The notes beneath the pieces were generated by a model. The model had not been told where the DNA came from. It did no database searches and was given only the letters and a program-made list of their open reading frames with translations. A DNA stretch of 64,000 bases, from NCBI RefSeq assembly GCF_030463565.1, contig NC_134675.1:11987862-12051861 (forward strand), written 5' to 3'. Source of the DNA: Pelecanus crispus (Eukaryota > Chordata > Aves > Pelecaniformes > Pelecanidae). Below are positions 24,471-37,741 of this stretch, in pieces. The stretch's first letter is position 1, and each line of letters starts with the position of its first letter. The position numbers were made by a program, and so were the translations under genes.

Positions 24471-27319
24471 CTAAACCATGTCCCGAAGTGCCACATCTAC
24501 CCGTTTTTTGAACACTTCCAGGGATGGTGACTCCACCACCTCTCTGGGCAGCCTGTTCCAATGCTTGACTACCCTTTCCGTGAAGAAATTTTTCCTAATA
24601 TCCAATCTAAACCTCCCCTGGCGCAGCTTGAGCCCATTTCCTCTTGTCCTATCGCTAACTACTTGGGAAAAGAGACCAACACCCACCTCACTACAACTTC
24701 CTTTCAGGTAGTTGTAGAGAGCGATAAGGTCTCCCCTCAGCCTCCTCTTCTCCAGACTAAACAACCCCAGTTCCCTCAGCTGCTCCTCATAAGGCCTGTG
24801 CTCCAGACCCTTCACCAGCTTCATTGCCCTTCTCTGAACATGCTCCAGCACCTCAATGTCTTTTTGTATTGAGGGGCCCAAAACTGGACACAGTATTCAA
24901 GGTGCAGCCTCACCAGTGCCGAGTACAGGGGAACAATCACCTCCCTGCTCCTGCTGGCCACACTATTCCTGATACAAGCCAGAATGCTGTTGGCCTTCTT
25001 GGCCACCTGGGCACACTGCTGGCTCATGTTCAGGTGGCTGTCAACTGACACCCCCAGGTCCTTTTCAGCCTGGCAGCTTTCCAGCCACTCTTCCCCAAGC
25101 CTGTAGTGTTGCATGGGATTGTTGTGACCCAAGTGCAGGACCTGGCACTTGGCCTTGTTGAACCTCATACAGTTCGCCTCGGCCCATCAATCCAGCCTGT
25201 CCAGGTCCCTCTGCAGGGCCATCCTACCCTCCAGCAGACCAACACTCCCACTCAAGTTGGTGTCATCTGCAAACTTACTGAGGGCGCACTCAATCCCCTC
25301 ATCCAGATCATTGATAAAGATATTAAACAAGGCTGGCCCCAAAACAGAGCCCTGGGGAACACCACTCGTGACCGGCCGCCAACTGGACTTAACTCCATGC
25401 ACCACTACTCTCTCGGCTCGGCCACCCAACCAGTTCTTTACCCAGCGAAGACTACGCCCATCCAAGCCATGAGCTGCCAGCTTCCCAAGGAGAATGCTAT
25501 GAGAGACTGCTATGAGAGGCTTTGCTAAAGTCCAGTTAGATGACATCCACAGCCTTTCCTTCATCCACCAGGCGGGTCACCAGGTCATAAAAGGAGATCA
25601 GGTTGGTCAAGCAGGACCTGCCTTTCATGAACCCATGCTGGCTGGGCACAATCCCCTGGTTGATCTGCACTTGCCTGTTGAGTTCACTCAAGATGAACCG
25701 CTCCATAATCTTCCCCGGCATCGAGGTCAGGCTGACAGGCCTGTAGTTCCCCGGGTCCTCCTTCCAGCCCTTCTTGTGGATGGGTGTCACGTTGGCAAGC
25801 CTCCAGTCATCAGGGACCTCCCCTGTTAAACAGGACTGCTGACAGATGATGGAAAGTGGCTTGGAAAGCTCCTCTGCCAGTTCCCTCAATACTCTCGGGT
25901 GGATCCCATCCGGCCCCATAGACTTGTGAGCATTCAGGTGGCATAGCAGGTCATTAACTGCTTCCTCCTGGATTATGGGGGCTCCATTCTGCTCCCCATC
26001 CCTGTCTTCCAGCTCAGGGGGCTGAATACCCTGGGGATGACTCTTCTGGCTATTAAACACAGAGGCAAAGAAGGCGTTAAGTACTTAAGCCTTTTCCTTG
26101 TCCTCGGTGACAATGTTCCCCCCCACATCCAGCAAAGGATGGAGATCCTCCTTGGCTCTCCTTTTATTGTTGATGTACTTATAAAAGCATTTTTTATTAT
26201 CTTTTACAACAGTGGCCAGATTGAGTTCTTGCTGGGCTTTTGCTTTTCTAATTTCCTCCCTGCATGACCTACACAAGATCCCTGTACTCCTCCTGAGTTT
26301 CCTGCCCCTTCTTCCAATGGCGGTAGACTCCCCTTTTTTCCCCCGAGTCCCAGCAAAAGCTCCCTATTCAGCCAGGCCGGTCATCGTCCCTGCCGGTTGG
26401 TCTTACAGCACACGGGGACAGCCCGCTCCTGCGCCCTTAAGACTTCCTTCTTGAAGAAGGCCCAGCTTTCCTGGACCCCTTTGCCTTTCAGGACTTCCTC
26501 CCAAGGGACTTTCCCAACTAGCGTCCTGAACAGGCCAAAGTCTGCCCTCCGGAAGTCCATGGTAACAGTTTTGCTGCCCCTCGTCCTTACTTCGCCAAGA
26601 ATCGAGAACTCTATCATATCGTGGTCGCTAAACCCAAGACGGCCTCCGACCACGACATCTCCCACCAGTCCTTCTCTGTTTGTAAACAGCAGGTCAAGTG
26701 AGGCACCTCCCCTGGTAGGCTCCCTTACAAGCTGCGTCAGAAAGTTATCCTCCACACACTCTAGGAACTTCCTAGACTGTTTCCTCTCTGCTGTGTTGTA
26801 TTTCCAGCAGATGTCTGGCAAGTTGAAGTCCCCCACAAGAACAAGGGCTGGCGACTGCGAGACTTCTGCCAGCCGCTTGTAGAACGCTTCATCTATCTCT
26901 ACATCCTGGTTGGGTGGTCTATAGCAGACTACCAACAGGACATCTGCCTTGCTGGCCTTGCCCCTCATCCTTACCCATAAGCACTCGACCTTATCATTAC
27001 TGCTGTCGAGCTCTATACACTCCCTAACATACAGAGCCACCCCACCTCCTTTCCTTCCCTGCCTATCCCTTCTGAAGAGCTTATAGCCATCCAGTGCAGC
27101 ACTCCAGTCATGAGAGTCATCCCACCACGTCTCTGTGATGGCGACTATGTCATAGCCATCCTGCTGCACAAGGGCTTCCAGCTCCTCCTGTTTGTTGCCC
27201 ATGCTGCGTGCATTGGTGTACATGCACTTGAGATGGGCTATCGATTTCACCCCGAACGTTTCCATGCCACCCCTGGGCTCCTCTCTAGTGAGCCTGTTTA
27301 TATCCCCTTCCCCCTTCAA
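24471..27319 (-). pseudogene. CR1 ORF2 (endonuclease-reverse transcriptase), broken
   Basis: The N-terminal APE-type endonuclease is open from 27319 to 26381, with TETWWDDSHDW, VGDFNLPDICW and the catalytic SDH motif (FSDHDMI). A TGA stop follows (…NRQGR then stop). Reverse transcriptase pieces follow in shifting frames: [36 protein letters not shown]. The C-terminus ends at 24471. An in-frame UAA after EDKEKA (near 26085) is shared with the copy at 52161-55016. ORF2 starts 2 nt after the ORF1 stop; its first ATG is some 18 codons in. Confidence 0.9.
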
Positions 27320-27321
27320 AC

Positions 27322-28442
27322 CTAGTTTAAAGCCCTCTCAATGAGCCCTGCCAACTCATGAGCGAGAATCCTTTTCCCCTTTGGAGACAGCTGATCTCCA
27401 TCAGCCACCAGCAGGCCCAGTGCCTTGTAAACCTCCCCATGATCAAAAAAACCCAAATTCCACCGATGGCACCAGTCTCTGAGCCACCTGTTAATCAGGT
27501 GAGTTTTCCATTCCTTTCAGCATTCTTCCCTGCCATTGACGGGATAGAGGAAAACACTACCTGCACTCCCGATCCTGCGACCAATCGCCCCAGTGCCCTG
27601 AAGTCCCTCTTGATCGCTTTAGGACTTCTTTCTGTAATGTCATTACTGCCAACCTGTACAACCAGCAACGGGTAATAATCGGAGGGCCTTATGAAATCAG
27701 GGAGTTTCATAGTAACATCCCTAACACGGGCCCCAGGGAGGCAGCAGACTTCCCTGTGGGATGAGTCCGGGCGGCAGATTGGGCCCTCAGTTCCCTGCAG
27801 GAGGGAATCACCTACCACAATTACCCTCCTTTTTTTCTTAACAGGGGCAGTCACAATCCATGGGGGTGACTGACTGGCCCTCGGCAACCCCCTGGCTGGA
27901 CCTTCACCTTCCTCCCCACTTGCCTGGCCCTCAACTTCCAGAGCCCCATATCTGTCATGTAAGGGCAGCTGGGAAGGTGAGGGAGGCCGGGAGGGGATTC
28001 GCCTGCCTCCCCAGGCAGGGACCTGTTTCCATTCCCCGCCGTCTCTTGGATCCCCTCCTTCTGCTTGCTGGCAAGAGGGTAGGGGATCCTCCGCTCCTTG
28101 TGGGGCCTCTGCCTGCTGCCTTGGCCCCAGGGACGGTAGGGTGTTGCTCCACCAGTCTATTTCCCTCTCGCACTCCCTGATACTCCTCAGCCTTTGCACC
28201 TCCTCCTTCAGCTCTGCCACCAGGCTGAGGAGATCATCTACCTGGTCACACCGAAGACATTTGCCATCTCCGCTGCCCTCCGGTACAAGCGACAGGCTCA
28301 GGCACTCCCTGCAGCCAGCGACCTGGATGGCTGCATGTTTGTGTGGGAGCTCCATCTGGGTCGCCGCATTCCTTCTGGCGGCGGCTTTTCGGTGAGTGGT
28401 AACCGTAGCTGCCAGGTATTCCCCTGGGCAGAGGATGACCAC
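27322..28442 (-). pseudogene. CR1 ORF1 (zinc finger, coiled coil, SGNH esterase), frameshifted
   Basis: A 315-codon open stretch (28442 to 27495) has a Cys pair block (CREC ... CLRC), a Leu/Glu-rich heptad stretch (LLSLVAELKEEVQRL), a Pro/Gly/Ser-rich linker, a Lys-Arg cluster, and an esterase domain with the GDS nucleophile motif (VVGDSLLQGTEG) and the G-x-N-D block (VQVGSNDI). A frameshift near 27495 separates the C-terminus (DHGEVY ... GKRILAHELAGLIERALN), whose stop is the CTA at 27322-27324. The upstream start is uncertain. The esterase is a known feature of CR1-clade ORF1. Confidence 0.88.
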
Positions 28443-28760
28443 TGCCTGAGTTTCCCTTTGGAACTAGGAGCGGGGGCACTTGGCCTTCCCTGCACGCCCT
28501 GACCGCGCGAACTGATGCGCCACACCCTAGTCGCTCACGCTCCCTGGGGGCTGCTTTTATAGGTGGGGGTTTGGCTGCTGTCACTCCTGGCCCCGCCCAC
28601 ACTGCGTCAGAGCTGGTGCACGTCAGCAGCTCGCACTTTCCCCCTCTTTCCCACTCTAGGCTGGGGGCTGGGCTGCCTGCTCTCTCCCTGCGCTTTTTGC
28701 CGCCTTAGCAAGGGTGCCCCGGAACGAGCGTCCGCTCCGGAGCCCTTCGCCTCGGTGACT
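28443..28760 (-). promoter_or_regulatory. CR1 5' UTR with internal promoter, CpG-rich
   Basis: CpG- and GC-rich sequence directly upstream of CR1 ORF1. CR1-type LINEs carry their promoter in the 5' UTR. Its CpG content should not be mistaken for a host gene promoter. Confidence 0.6.
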
Positions 28761-29137
28761 GCCGAGGAAGGAGGCAAGGTGGCAAAAACTCTGCCCTACA
28801 CCTGGGATGCCTGGGAGTAATGAGACTAATGCTGCTGATAAGCAGTTTTCTTCTGCCAAGCTGCACCCCGCAATGTTGGGGTGTGTGGGAAGCACCTATC
28901 CGTACCTCTCCAGGCCAAGCAAGAGGGGGACCCCTGTTACTGTAGGGGCAGGCATGTTCTGGCACCTGCATCTCCCTCGCCTTTCTTCTCTAAGGAGCGC
29001 AGTCACCAGCCTTGCATGAGACTGTGGAGTCAGCCATGCTTCCCTTCTCACACTGATTCATCTCTGTGATCAAAGAGAAGTCATCTCCTAGAAGACAGTC
29101 CCCAAGAAAGAGCTTTCTTCTTCCTCATTAGCGCCTG

Positions 29138-29680
29138 TGTCCTGGTTTCGGCTGGGATAGAGTTAATTTTCTTCCTAGTAGCAGGCATAGTTCTGTGTTT
29201 TGGATTTAGTATGAGAAGAATGTTGATAACATGCTGATGTTTTAGTTGTTGCTAAGTACTGCTTATGCTAGTCAAGGACTTTTCAGCTTCCCATGCTCTG
29301 CCAGGTGCACAAGAAACTGGGAGGGGGCACAGCCAGAATAGTTGATCCAAACTGACCAAAGGGCTGTTCCATACCATATGACGTCATGCTCAGTATATAA
29401 ACTGGGGGGGGTTGGCCAGGGGGCAGCGATCGCTGCTCGGGGACTGTCTGGGTATCGGTTGGTGGGTGGTGAGCAATTGCATTGTGCATCACTTGTTTTG
29501 TATATTCTTTTATCATTATTATTATTATTACTTTCTCTTCCTCTGCTGCCCTGTTAAACTGCCTTTATCTCAACCCACGGGTTTTGCCTTTTTTTCCCCG
29601 ATTCTCTCCCCCATCCCACTGGGGAGGGGGAGCAAGCGGCTGTGTCGTGCTTAGTTGTCGACTGGGGTTAAACCACAACA
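29138..29680 (+). mobile_element. Solo ERV LTR (subfamily I)
   Basis: Starts TGTCCTGG, ends CCACAACA, and is flanked by the 5-bp repeat GCCTG (29133-29137 and 29681-29685). An intact palindromic TGACGTCA (29379-29386) lies 7 bp upstream of TATATAA (29394-29400). A short ATT microsatellite is at about 29515-29531. It could act as a cAMP/ATF-responsive promoter or enhancer on the + strand. Confidence 0.95.
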
Positions 29681-32492
29681 GCCTGTAATCTCTTACTACC
29701 TACGAAGCTTTGGGTCAGCCCATCAGTTTTTAACACTGTTGCTGGGAGGGGCAGATCCTGGGAGGGAGATGCAGCAAAGGGGTGCTTGCTGCAGAGGTGC
29801 AAGGCCATGTGAGCTTGGGGTGGGGGGAAGGTGCTGAATAACTCTTCGGGGGAGGTAAGATGCAAATGTTTATGTTGGGAACAGATATGTAAATAGGAGT
29901 GTTTCTGAGTGAGCCCCTTGTCTGCTGCATTGCTCTGTTTTTTAACAAAACAGCCCCCTGACTCCATCTGCTCTGGTGTGCTACACAAGGGAGGCATTGC
30001 TGTCAGTGAATTTGTTAATGCCAGTGTCCTGTGGCAGGGACAGGGATGCAGGCAAGCACTCAGCCTGCTAGCATTTATACTTCCTGGCGTCAGCATTGGC
30101 AATGCTTGTGGAGGACTGGGGAGGGCACCAAAATAGTTTCTATTCTCTTCTCTGCTGTGGGAATGAGTCTCCTGGGTAACAAACACTCCTTGTTCTGCAC
30201 AGAGCTCCACAGCTGAGACTGTCTCCTTCCTCACTGCTGCTCCTCAACTGTCCCAGCTGAATGGGCCGGAGACATCTGCTTGAGCCTGCCTTAATTAACG
30301 CTGACAATACAATGGGACTAGCTGTATGGGAGTCTGGGGGTCTGCGCTCTAATGGGAGTACATTGTTGCGACTGCTAATAGTCTCATTTACTGCAGCTCA
30401 GGTGGAACAGAGCCCGCCAGGACTAGCTTTCTGCTTGCTGTAATGGCCAGGCGTGGAGGTACATCCCTCGCTCCTGCGTCGTCCCTGGGGCTTATCCCTG
30501 CTGCTTGAATAGGACGAGGTTGTGGTGTGGGTCCCAAGCATCCAAGGAAAGGCAAGCAGTGGGCTGAGGAGCATGAATTATCACAGATGGGGCATGTGCA
30601 TCGGCCTCTCGGGAAGGACCTGCAGAGTTTGAACTTTGGGATGGGCTGATGGATCATTTCAAGTGTTTCAGAGGTGAGTAGCAGAGATGCATCTGCGATG
30701 CTGGCTCCAGTATGTTGTGAATGGGCTGCACAGCCCACAACCAGCCCAAGGCCCTTTCTCTTTTCTCACTGTAAGGGTCTCTCTGCGCTGGGAAGAGTCC
30801 TGGACTCCTGCCTCTGGAGCCCTTGGTAGCTCTTGGTGGGAGCTACCCACCAGTCACTGGGTTTTCAGTCAGAAATCTGATTTGAACATTACCCAAAGAG
30901 ATATTTTAAAGGTTTCTAGTGGTCTGGGTTCTGAGACAATTGGCAGCCACTTCCAGTAATGAGTCTAACATTTTTCTGTCACAGCTTTTTATGTTGGCCT
31001 CTCCAGAGGCAGAAGCTTCTGCAAAGTGTTGTATTGTCCAGGCTGTTGTATTTGCTTTATTTGGTTGCTGCTTTGAGTGTATCGTGGCATAGAGCAAAAA
31101 GTACTCAGGCATGTGATGGTTCTTCATTTCTTTGAACTGTGTGTCTGGCATTTCTACATGTTCTCTGACTTGCCCGCCCCCCACAAAGCCTCGGTTTAGG
31201 AGATGGGGTTTGGTTCATGCTTGTAGGGATTACCAGCATAGACCTTTTTCCAATGTGGACACTCCGTTTTCCAAGCTCTGCTTAGCTCTGAGCAGGGCGG
31301 TGGCTGTAGGAGCAGTGATGGCACCTCAGCCCTCCAAGAGGGGTTAGATGGCAAAGTGCAATAATGTGAATGGTCCCTCCAGGATGGTTGTCTCAAGGGG
31401 GCTGCTCTAGCGCTAGGAACATCTCCTCTGGCACAGCCTGGAGCACAGCTGAGTTTCTGGGGTGTGTGGTCATGCCCAGACTATGACAGAAAAACAAAAG
31501 TAGCCACGCATGTCCCTTGGCAAAGCTACCTGTGCCTTGTCAGGAACTGCACTGACTTGCCTATGGAGCAGGTTGCAGCTGTCTCTGGTGAAAAGGGGGT
31601 GATGGAAACATCCTTTCACATGGCCCCAGGACAGCAAGAGAGCCTGGGCTTTTGCAGGTGGTGATCCCTTGTTTCAGGAAGGAAGATCTGCCGTGGTTTG
31701 CTTTGCAGAGATGCCCAGGTTACGGGCAGCACTTTAATCACAAGCTGTAGCTAATAGTTGCTGGGATCTTGATTTGAGATTCCTTGTGACAGCACGGACT
31801 TCAGACATGCTATCCCTGCTAGGTGTGTTCAGCACTGGGGGAAGTGCTGGTGGTTGCATCTCACTCCGGGGGTGGCTGCATTTCAGTGATGCCGTGTAGA
31901 TTCTGTTGGTGAAGCTCTTTATGACAAGGCACTACAGAAATGTAAAAGAAGCTTCAAGAAGCTTCTTGTAGTCTTCCTGATCTCTTAGTAATAAGTCCTC
32001 CCATCCTCCTCCTCCTGTGCATTGCTTTGCAGACTAGCATTTTATCTCCAAGAGCTCTGGCTGCCATTATCAACTGTAAGAGCATAGCACTCCAGTTACT
32101 TTTGCTTTCTTTTGCAAAGCCAGGAGAAGAGATCAGACAGTTTGCAACCACGCAGCATCTGAAACCAAAGCTCATCACAGAATAAGATTCTCTATTTTTG
32201 GCATAGGCTTTAGTCTTTATATATCTCCTCATGCTACCTTCCTGATTTCCCAATTCCTGTAAGAATCAATCCTCCATCTTCCAGCTCAAGTTGTTCTCTC
32301 CCCTCCTCTCCTCTGCTCCCTCCCATCCCCTTCCTTGTCTGAGGTTCCGCAGGGACTGATTGCAAGCTGGAGCAGCGATGCTGTGGGCATGCTTGCTCCT
32401 TCACACGCAGCAACGTCACAACAGCAGCAGCAGCAGGAGCATTGGAGATGTGATTGCGCAGACCCTCTGCATTTCCGGGGATGCAGCTATGA

Positions 32493-32507
32493 GAAAAAAA
32501 AAAAAAA
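32493..32507 (+). repeat. A-rich run
   Basis: Uninterrupted A run of about 15 bases after GAG, without an adjacent retroposon body that I can identify. Confidence 0.8.
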
Positions 32508-33161
32508 ATATTCTGTGTTTCCCATAGCATCCTGGTGAGAGAGTATGGAGCCCACTGGAATCTGAGTGCTCAGCAGTGCCGGAGCAGAGTGTGTTCAGTG
32601 AGAGGAGACAGGGAACAGAGGATCTGTGGAAAGGTGAGATGGAGAAATGATGGGGGTGGGCATTAGTCATACTGATGGTTTTCAGGCCATTCATTGTCCT
32701 GCCAAGTGGCTGGTTTGTTTTTGTAGAGGTTGCCAGCTACCCAATGAAGCTTCAAGATTTTAGGATTGCTTTGTCTCTTCAGGGGTTGCGTTGCCTTGGA
32801 GCTGCTGTGATTATAATTGATGGAAGAGAATGAGGAGGCTGGTATTGCTGCGCAGAATGTGTGTTTGTCCATTGTAGCTATGAAATAGTAGTTGTCATGT
32901 CTGGGGCTGGTTGTGCAGAGGTGAGCTGTGCTTCACCCTGACAATGCAGTCACGCAGCTCTCCATTGTGTCTTCCATGACAGCTGAGCCCACACAGATTG
33001 TTTTGGTCCCACGAGCTACCATGCTCTCTCTGCATCCTTGACGGTGATGCTGCTATGCAGCTCAAAAGCTGTTTTAACAGACAGTGCTTCCATGAAAAGC
33101 CAGAAACAAAGGACACAGAGGAAAGGCTGCTGTCAGTGTGGCTTGTAGCTTTCTTTTCCCC

Positions 33162-33184
33162 TTTATTTATTTATTTATTTATTA
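33162..33184 (+). repeat. TTTA microsatellite
   Basis: About five and a half perfect TTTA units. Confidence 0.9.
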
Positions 33185-36100
33185 AATACTGGTAAATCAA
33201 TTGCTCAGAAGGTGTTAGGATAAAATAGTGTGGCAGGTAAAACCCTGCTCTTCTGCTAAGAGATACGCTGGGCTCTGTGCAGGCTGGAGTCCTTTGTGTT
33301 GCCCAGGGTGTGTCTGTGCTGGCTGTGTAAATGAATGCTTTCTCCCTGCCTCTTTTTCACAGATCATATGAGAAAGGTTATCTAGGAATGGAGGAATTAC
33401 TACTTTTGATTACCAAGATGAGCGGTCCAGGCTGGGTACCAGTTACTAGAGCTTAATTACATGGTCTTTTTTATAGCCAAATCCTTCTTTTCCCTCCCCA
33501 CCTTCCTTCTTCCCTCCCCCACCCTCTGCACAAATCCTTCCATCAAATTGCATCTGCAAACACAAAGGGAGAAGGGCTTGAACAAAGAGAAGGATATATG
33601 TGGGATAGGGATATAGATGCCAGAGAGGCAATGTTCAGGATGGCAGTCAGTGAGAACAATAAGGCAAAGGTATAAAAGAATGAGATTTTTGGTATGTGTG
33701 ATACATGTAAATGTATCATTTGTACTGTCATTCTCCAGCCTCTCACTGTGTTCCTTGGGATGGTCAGTGCTGTGTGAAGCCCCAAGAGGTTTGTGGAGGT
33801 GGGAGTGATCCTCAGCACAGCCTTTTCTGCAGCAGTTTTCTGAAGGAACCATTTTGCTGCTGCAGATTCTCAGACGGTTGCTCCCACAGAGCAGAGTGCA
33901 TTCTGCTCGCAGCTCTGTGACAATGTCCTGGAAGCACCATAGGGCTTCCTGAACTGCAGCTCCTTCTCATCCCTGTCTCACCCTGGGACCTGTATTGTCT
34001 AATCTGTCATCGCCACAGCTTCCATGTTGTTGTTCTTGCCAAAACAGCATCAAAGATGCTGTTTCTACTTACCTCTAATATCCTTCTTGGTGTGGTTATT
34101 CATTCAGGTTGGTCAGGAGCCCTGCTCTTCTAATTTCCTCACCTTGCCTGGTGATTCCAGATTTTTTTCTTGCTTATGATGTACATTCAAAGTCTTTTCT
34201 GCAGTACTTCTCCAAGCTCTTTGTTCTTGTTGGCTTTATAACTGTTTTCCCTGATATGCCAGAGACCTGCTCTTTAAAAATTAAAAAGGTTTCATTATAG
34301 AGCTGTTTGCTTTTTTCCCTTCTGTTTTATATAAACTGGGTCAGCTTGAGATATTCAGTCCAAAGCCACTTCTATATCGTAGATGCTGGGCGATAACTCA
34401 TCTCAGTAGGCACGGTTCTGAGGGACCTGAGCGCTGGTTAAACCCAAGAAAAGCAAACAAAAAGTGAGAGATACAGAGATCTGTGCGGCTGGGTGAGACA
34501 TGGAAGTTTGGAGATGGAGGTGCCTCCCTGTCAGCTGTGGAATCACAGGACAGTACCGAACGAGAAGATTTTGTCCCAGTGTTTGTGGAAGCTATTAAAA
34601 TCCAACCGGTAGTGGGAAAGCTCACTTGTCTGCTACCTTTGCTACTTGGTGGGAAGAGTCCTGATGTGGATAAAGTGCTTCTGGCAGTCCAGTCTGTAAG
34701 TCTAAAAGAGCCAGAAGCTTACTCCATTCCAGAGTTATGCAAAAGGCTGCAGGATAAGGCTTGAAGGAGCTGAGGGAGCTTGGCTGGCAGGGGGTGAAAT
34801 CCATAGCAATGATCAATGACAGCTGTGTTGGTAACTAGCCTTAGCAGGAATTTGTCATGTTATCTGCTGAGCAGGTTCCCTGCATCCCCTAGCATTCATC
34901 TGAAAGTTGGTTACCCTCCAAAGAGAAAGTAATGGGCTGTCAAAATGGCTCTAGTCCCTGATTCTGCTCCAGTTTTCTCTCTTGATGAAAATTATTTTAA
35001 TGTTCATTTTCTGAAAGAAGTGGGTCAAAGCAGGGACATACCTGTTAAGATAAGTGCAAGAGCAGGCCTGAGCACAGTCTTCCTCTCCATCCAAACTCTT
35101 CTTCCACAGTTGTGTTGCAGCCTCAGGGATGTGTAGACAATGGGGTTTTTTCTATCCACCAGACACATGCAAATATTTCTTACTGGGCAAGGCTGCTGGT
35201 GGTTCTGTCAGCGGATAGGGAAAAAAGGACTGCAGTTGTTAACTCTTGCAAATAGGAGGCAGGAGGCAGAGTCGCCCAGTCAGAGCTGTAATGTAGGTGA
35301 GTGGCCGTAATGTAAATGACAGCAGCTTCTAGCTCAGGCTCACCCTCTGAGTTTGAACTGTTGGGAGAGAGACCGTGTGTTGGTGTTTGTGCAGTGCTGA
35401 GGGTGTGGGGCTGGCAGTACTATTGAGTGATAAATACTAAATATTTGAGTGATGGCAGCAATGCTTTGTACTGACACTTGGCAAGTGATGGGAAACTGGC
35501 ACTACCACCAAACCATCCCCCCTCTCTGCTCCAGCACAAGATGTTCTCTGGAAGCAGAGACCGAGTGTCACTGCCCTGTTGACGTGCTTTTTGGGCCAGT
35601 GGCACAGGTGCCTCAGAGTGATGAGAGCTAGCTAGCTATATCTGGTCCCAAGATATTGTTGGCCCACACAGTGTATCTTCCCTGGCTTTGCCTAATTCAT
35701 TCTAATCATCAATACCCGGAGTGACACATCTGCTCTGGGGTTTGGCTTACTGTGGTTGCCCTCTCCTTCACCACTTGTTAGTATGTGAGTAGTTGTAGTC
35801 ACTTCTAAGGGATTTCTTGCCTGAATGTGGCTTATCGTGAACTTGACCCTTCAGAAAAACAGCAAGTAGATTTCAGCATGCATCTGCACTTAGCCATTTT
35901 CTATTAGCAACAAACTATTCTCTCTTGTCCACAGTCAGTGGCACCTAACAACCTACTGCTGAGATTTATCCTCCAGCTGCAGGTCATAGTGCTTGAAATG
36001 GCTGTTGAGGAGAGCATCTTCCTGCCTTCAGCTCCATGTCATATGCCTCATTTTAATTTCTGCAGACACTTGCAATTTGTAATTATTGTATTTATAAAGC

Positions 36101-37176
36101 ACTCTGAAGGTGGCGACTGCTTCTTATTACAGTAAGCCTGACAGCCTTTTCATTCCCGTGTGCTTCCCTTCTGTTTCTTCTTAGACTGACTGTTTTTGGG
36201 GAGGACTGTGAGAGAGGAAAGGTGAGGCTGCATGGAGCACAGAGGATCCTCAGACATCCCTGGAGGTCTCTAGAACCTAGTACAGTAGGGCTAGCCAGTT
36301 CATGACACAATAACAGAGGAGGAGAGGAGGAAGTGCCAGAAACAGGTATGTCCCAGCACTGACAGGCAGCAGGCATGAGGGTGGTTAACACACAAAGGTG
36401 GCAATGCTCTAGTCACATGTCATTGTTTATGTTTGACCATATCTTGTTGAGACACCAATTGATCCACTGGGGTTTATATTCTCTGTGCTTCTGTTGGTGA
36501 CTCTGCACAAGCTTTAGAGATCCCAAGGAATGTCTCCATCTCCATACCTCTGACCTCTCCCAGGCTTTATGCTGCTGAAATGACTTAGTATTGCAGGGTG
36601 GAGAAACACCCCAAACTGAAGCAATGCATTTGTATTTGTCTTGGAGGCACTGAGGGGTGATACCCCTGTGTACCAGAGTATGTTCCACAGCAAGTATTTT
36701 GGTCTACTATCTTGTTGTCTGCTTTCCCCTTGGCACGAGTTGAGGTTGAAAAGAAAAACCACAACAACCTCTTGGCCTGCCGATCAAAACGAAAGGGGAA
36801 TCTTCTTTCATGGAGGCAACCCAACAGACCTCACTGATTTAACGAGGCAAATTCACCAGGGAAAATATCCCTTCCACCCAGACCTTAGCCAGACATTGAG
36901 GACCCTCTTATCTCTTGGGGGACCACAAAGAGAATTTGCATGGGGACAGGGAAAAATTCTCCCCACACCCCTACCTCAAGAATTTGTGCAACCTGAGGGA
37001 GCAAAACCCCCAAAACCCACACTCTACAGACAGCAAAAAGAAACTCCTCTCCTCAGTGAATAGATATGTAAGAAAAATCCCCTGGTTTCTTCTAGGCTAG
37101 TCCTGTTGAAACCTTGAGGTTTTGAGCTTGATGCTATGTTAAGTAAATGTGTGTAACTGTAACAGAGGATAGTCAC

Positions 37177-37741
37177 TGTCCTGGTATCAGCCGGGATAGA
37201 GTTAATTTTCTTCCTAGTAGCTGGCATAGTGCTGTGTTTTGGATTTAGGATGAGAATAATGCTGATAACACACTGATGTTTTAGTTGTTGCTAAGTACTG
37301 CTTATGCTAGTCAAGGACTTTTCAGCTTCCCATGCTCTGCCAGGTGCACAAGAAACTGGGAGGGGCCACAGCCAAGATAGTTGATCCAAACTGACCAAAG
37401 GGCTGTTCCATACCATATGACATCATGCTCAGTATATAAACTGGGGGGAGTTGGCTGGGGAGCAGTGATCGCTGGTCTGGAACTGTCTGGGTATCGGTCG
37501 GCAGGTGGTGAGCAATTGCTTTGTGCATCACTTGCTTTGTATATTATTATTACTATTATTATTATATTGTTATTATTACTACTACTATTTTACTTTATTT
37601 CAATTATTACACTGTTCTTATCTCAACCCAGGAGTTTTCTCACTCTTACTCTTCCGTTTCTCTCCCCCATCCCACTGGGGCAAGGGGAGTGAGCATGCAG
37701 CTGTTTCGTGCTTACTTGCTGGCTGGGGTTAAACCACAACC
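37177..37741 (+). mobile_element. Solo ERV LTR (subfamily II)
   Basis: Starts TGTCCTGG and ends CCACAACC (final A to C change), flanked by the 5-bp repeat GTCAC (37172-37176 and 37742-37746). The CRE-type site is decayed to TGACATCA; the TATATAA box remains. A long ATT microsatellite lies at about 37541-37600. Subfamily II is recognised by the ACTTTATTTCAATTATTA and CAACCCAGGAG text in its 3' half. Confidence 0.95.

Larger units (their letters stand above)
24360..28760 (-). mobile_element. Near full-length CR1 LINE
   Basis: On the - strand it runs from a GC- and CpG-rich 5' UTR (about 28443-28760) through ORF1, ORF2 and the 3' UTR to a tail of CATAGAATC-type repeats at 24360. At about 4.4 kb this is close to the full length of avian CR1. 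It is the only copy here that retains ORF1. Several stops and frameshifts in both ORFs show it is inactive. The 5' boundary is approximate. Confidence 0.92.
29686..37171. other. Non-coding stretch, nothing recognised
   Basis: 7.5 kb without a recognisable gene or young transposon. It contains small simple repeats: CAG triplets near 32420, an A-run at 32493-32507, TTTA repeats at 33162-33184, and pyrimidine-rich tracts near 32280 and 33480. The open frame at 34483-34764 (93 codons) has no recognisable motif. Confidence 0.5.

Noticed and set aside
27860..28820. CpG-rich block as a second host promoter
   Set aside because: It coincides with CR1 ORF1 and 5' UTR on the - strand, which explains the CpG content.
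34483..34764. 93-codon open frame, possible exon
   Set aside because: No recognised domain, no convincing splice sites, and length is within chance expectation for this much DNA.
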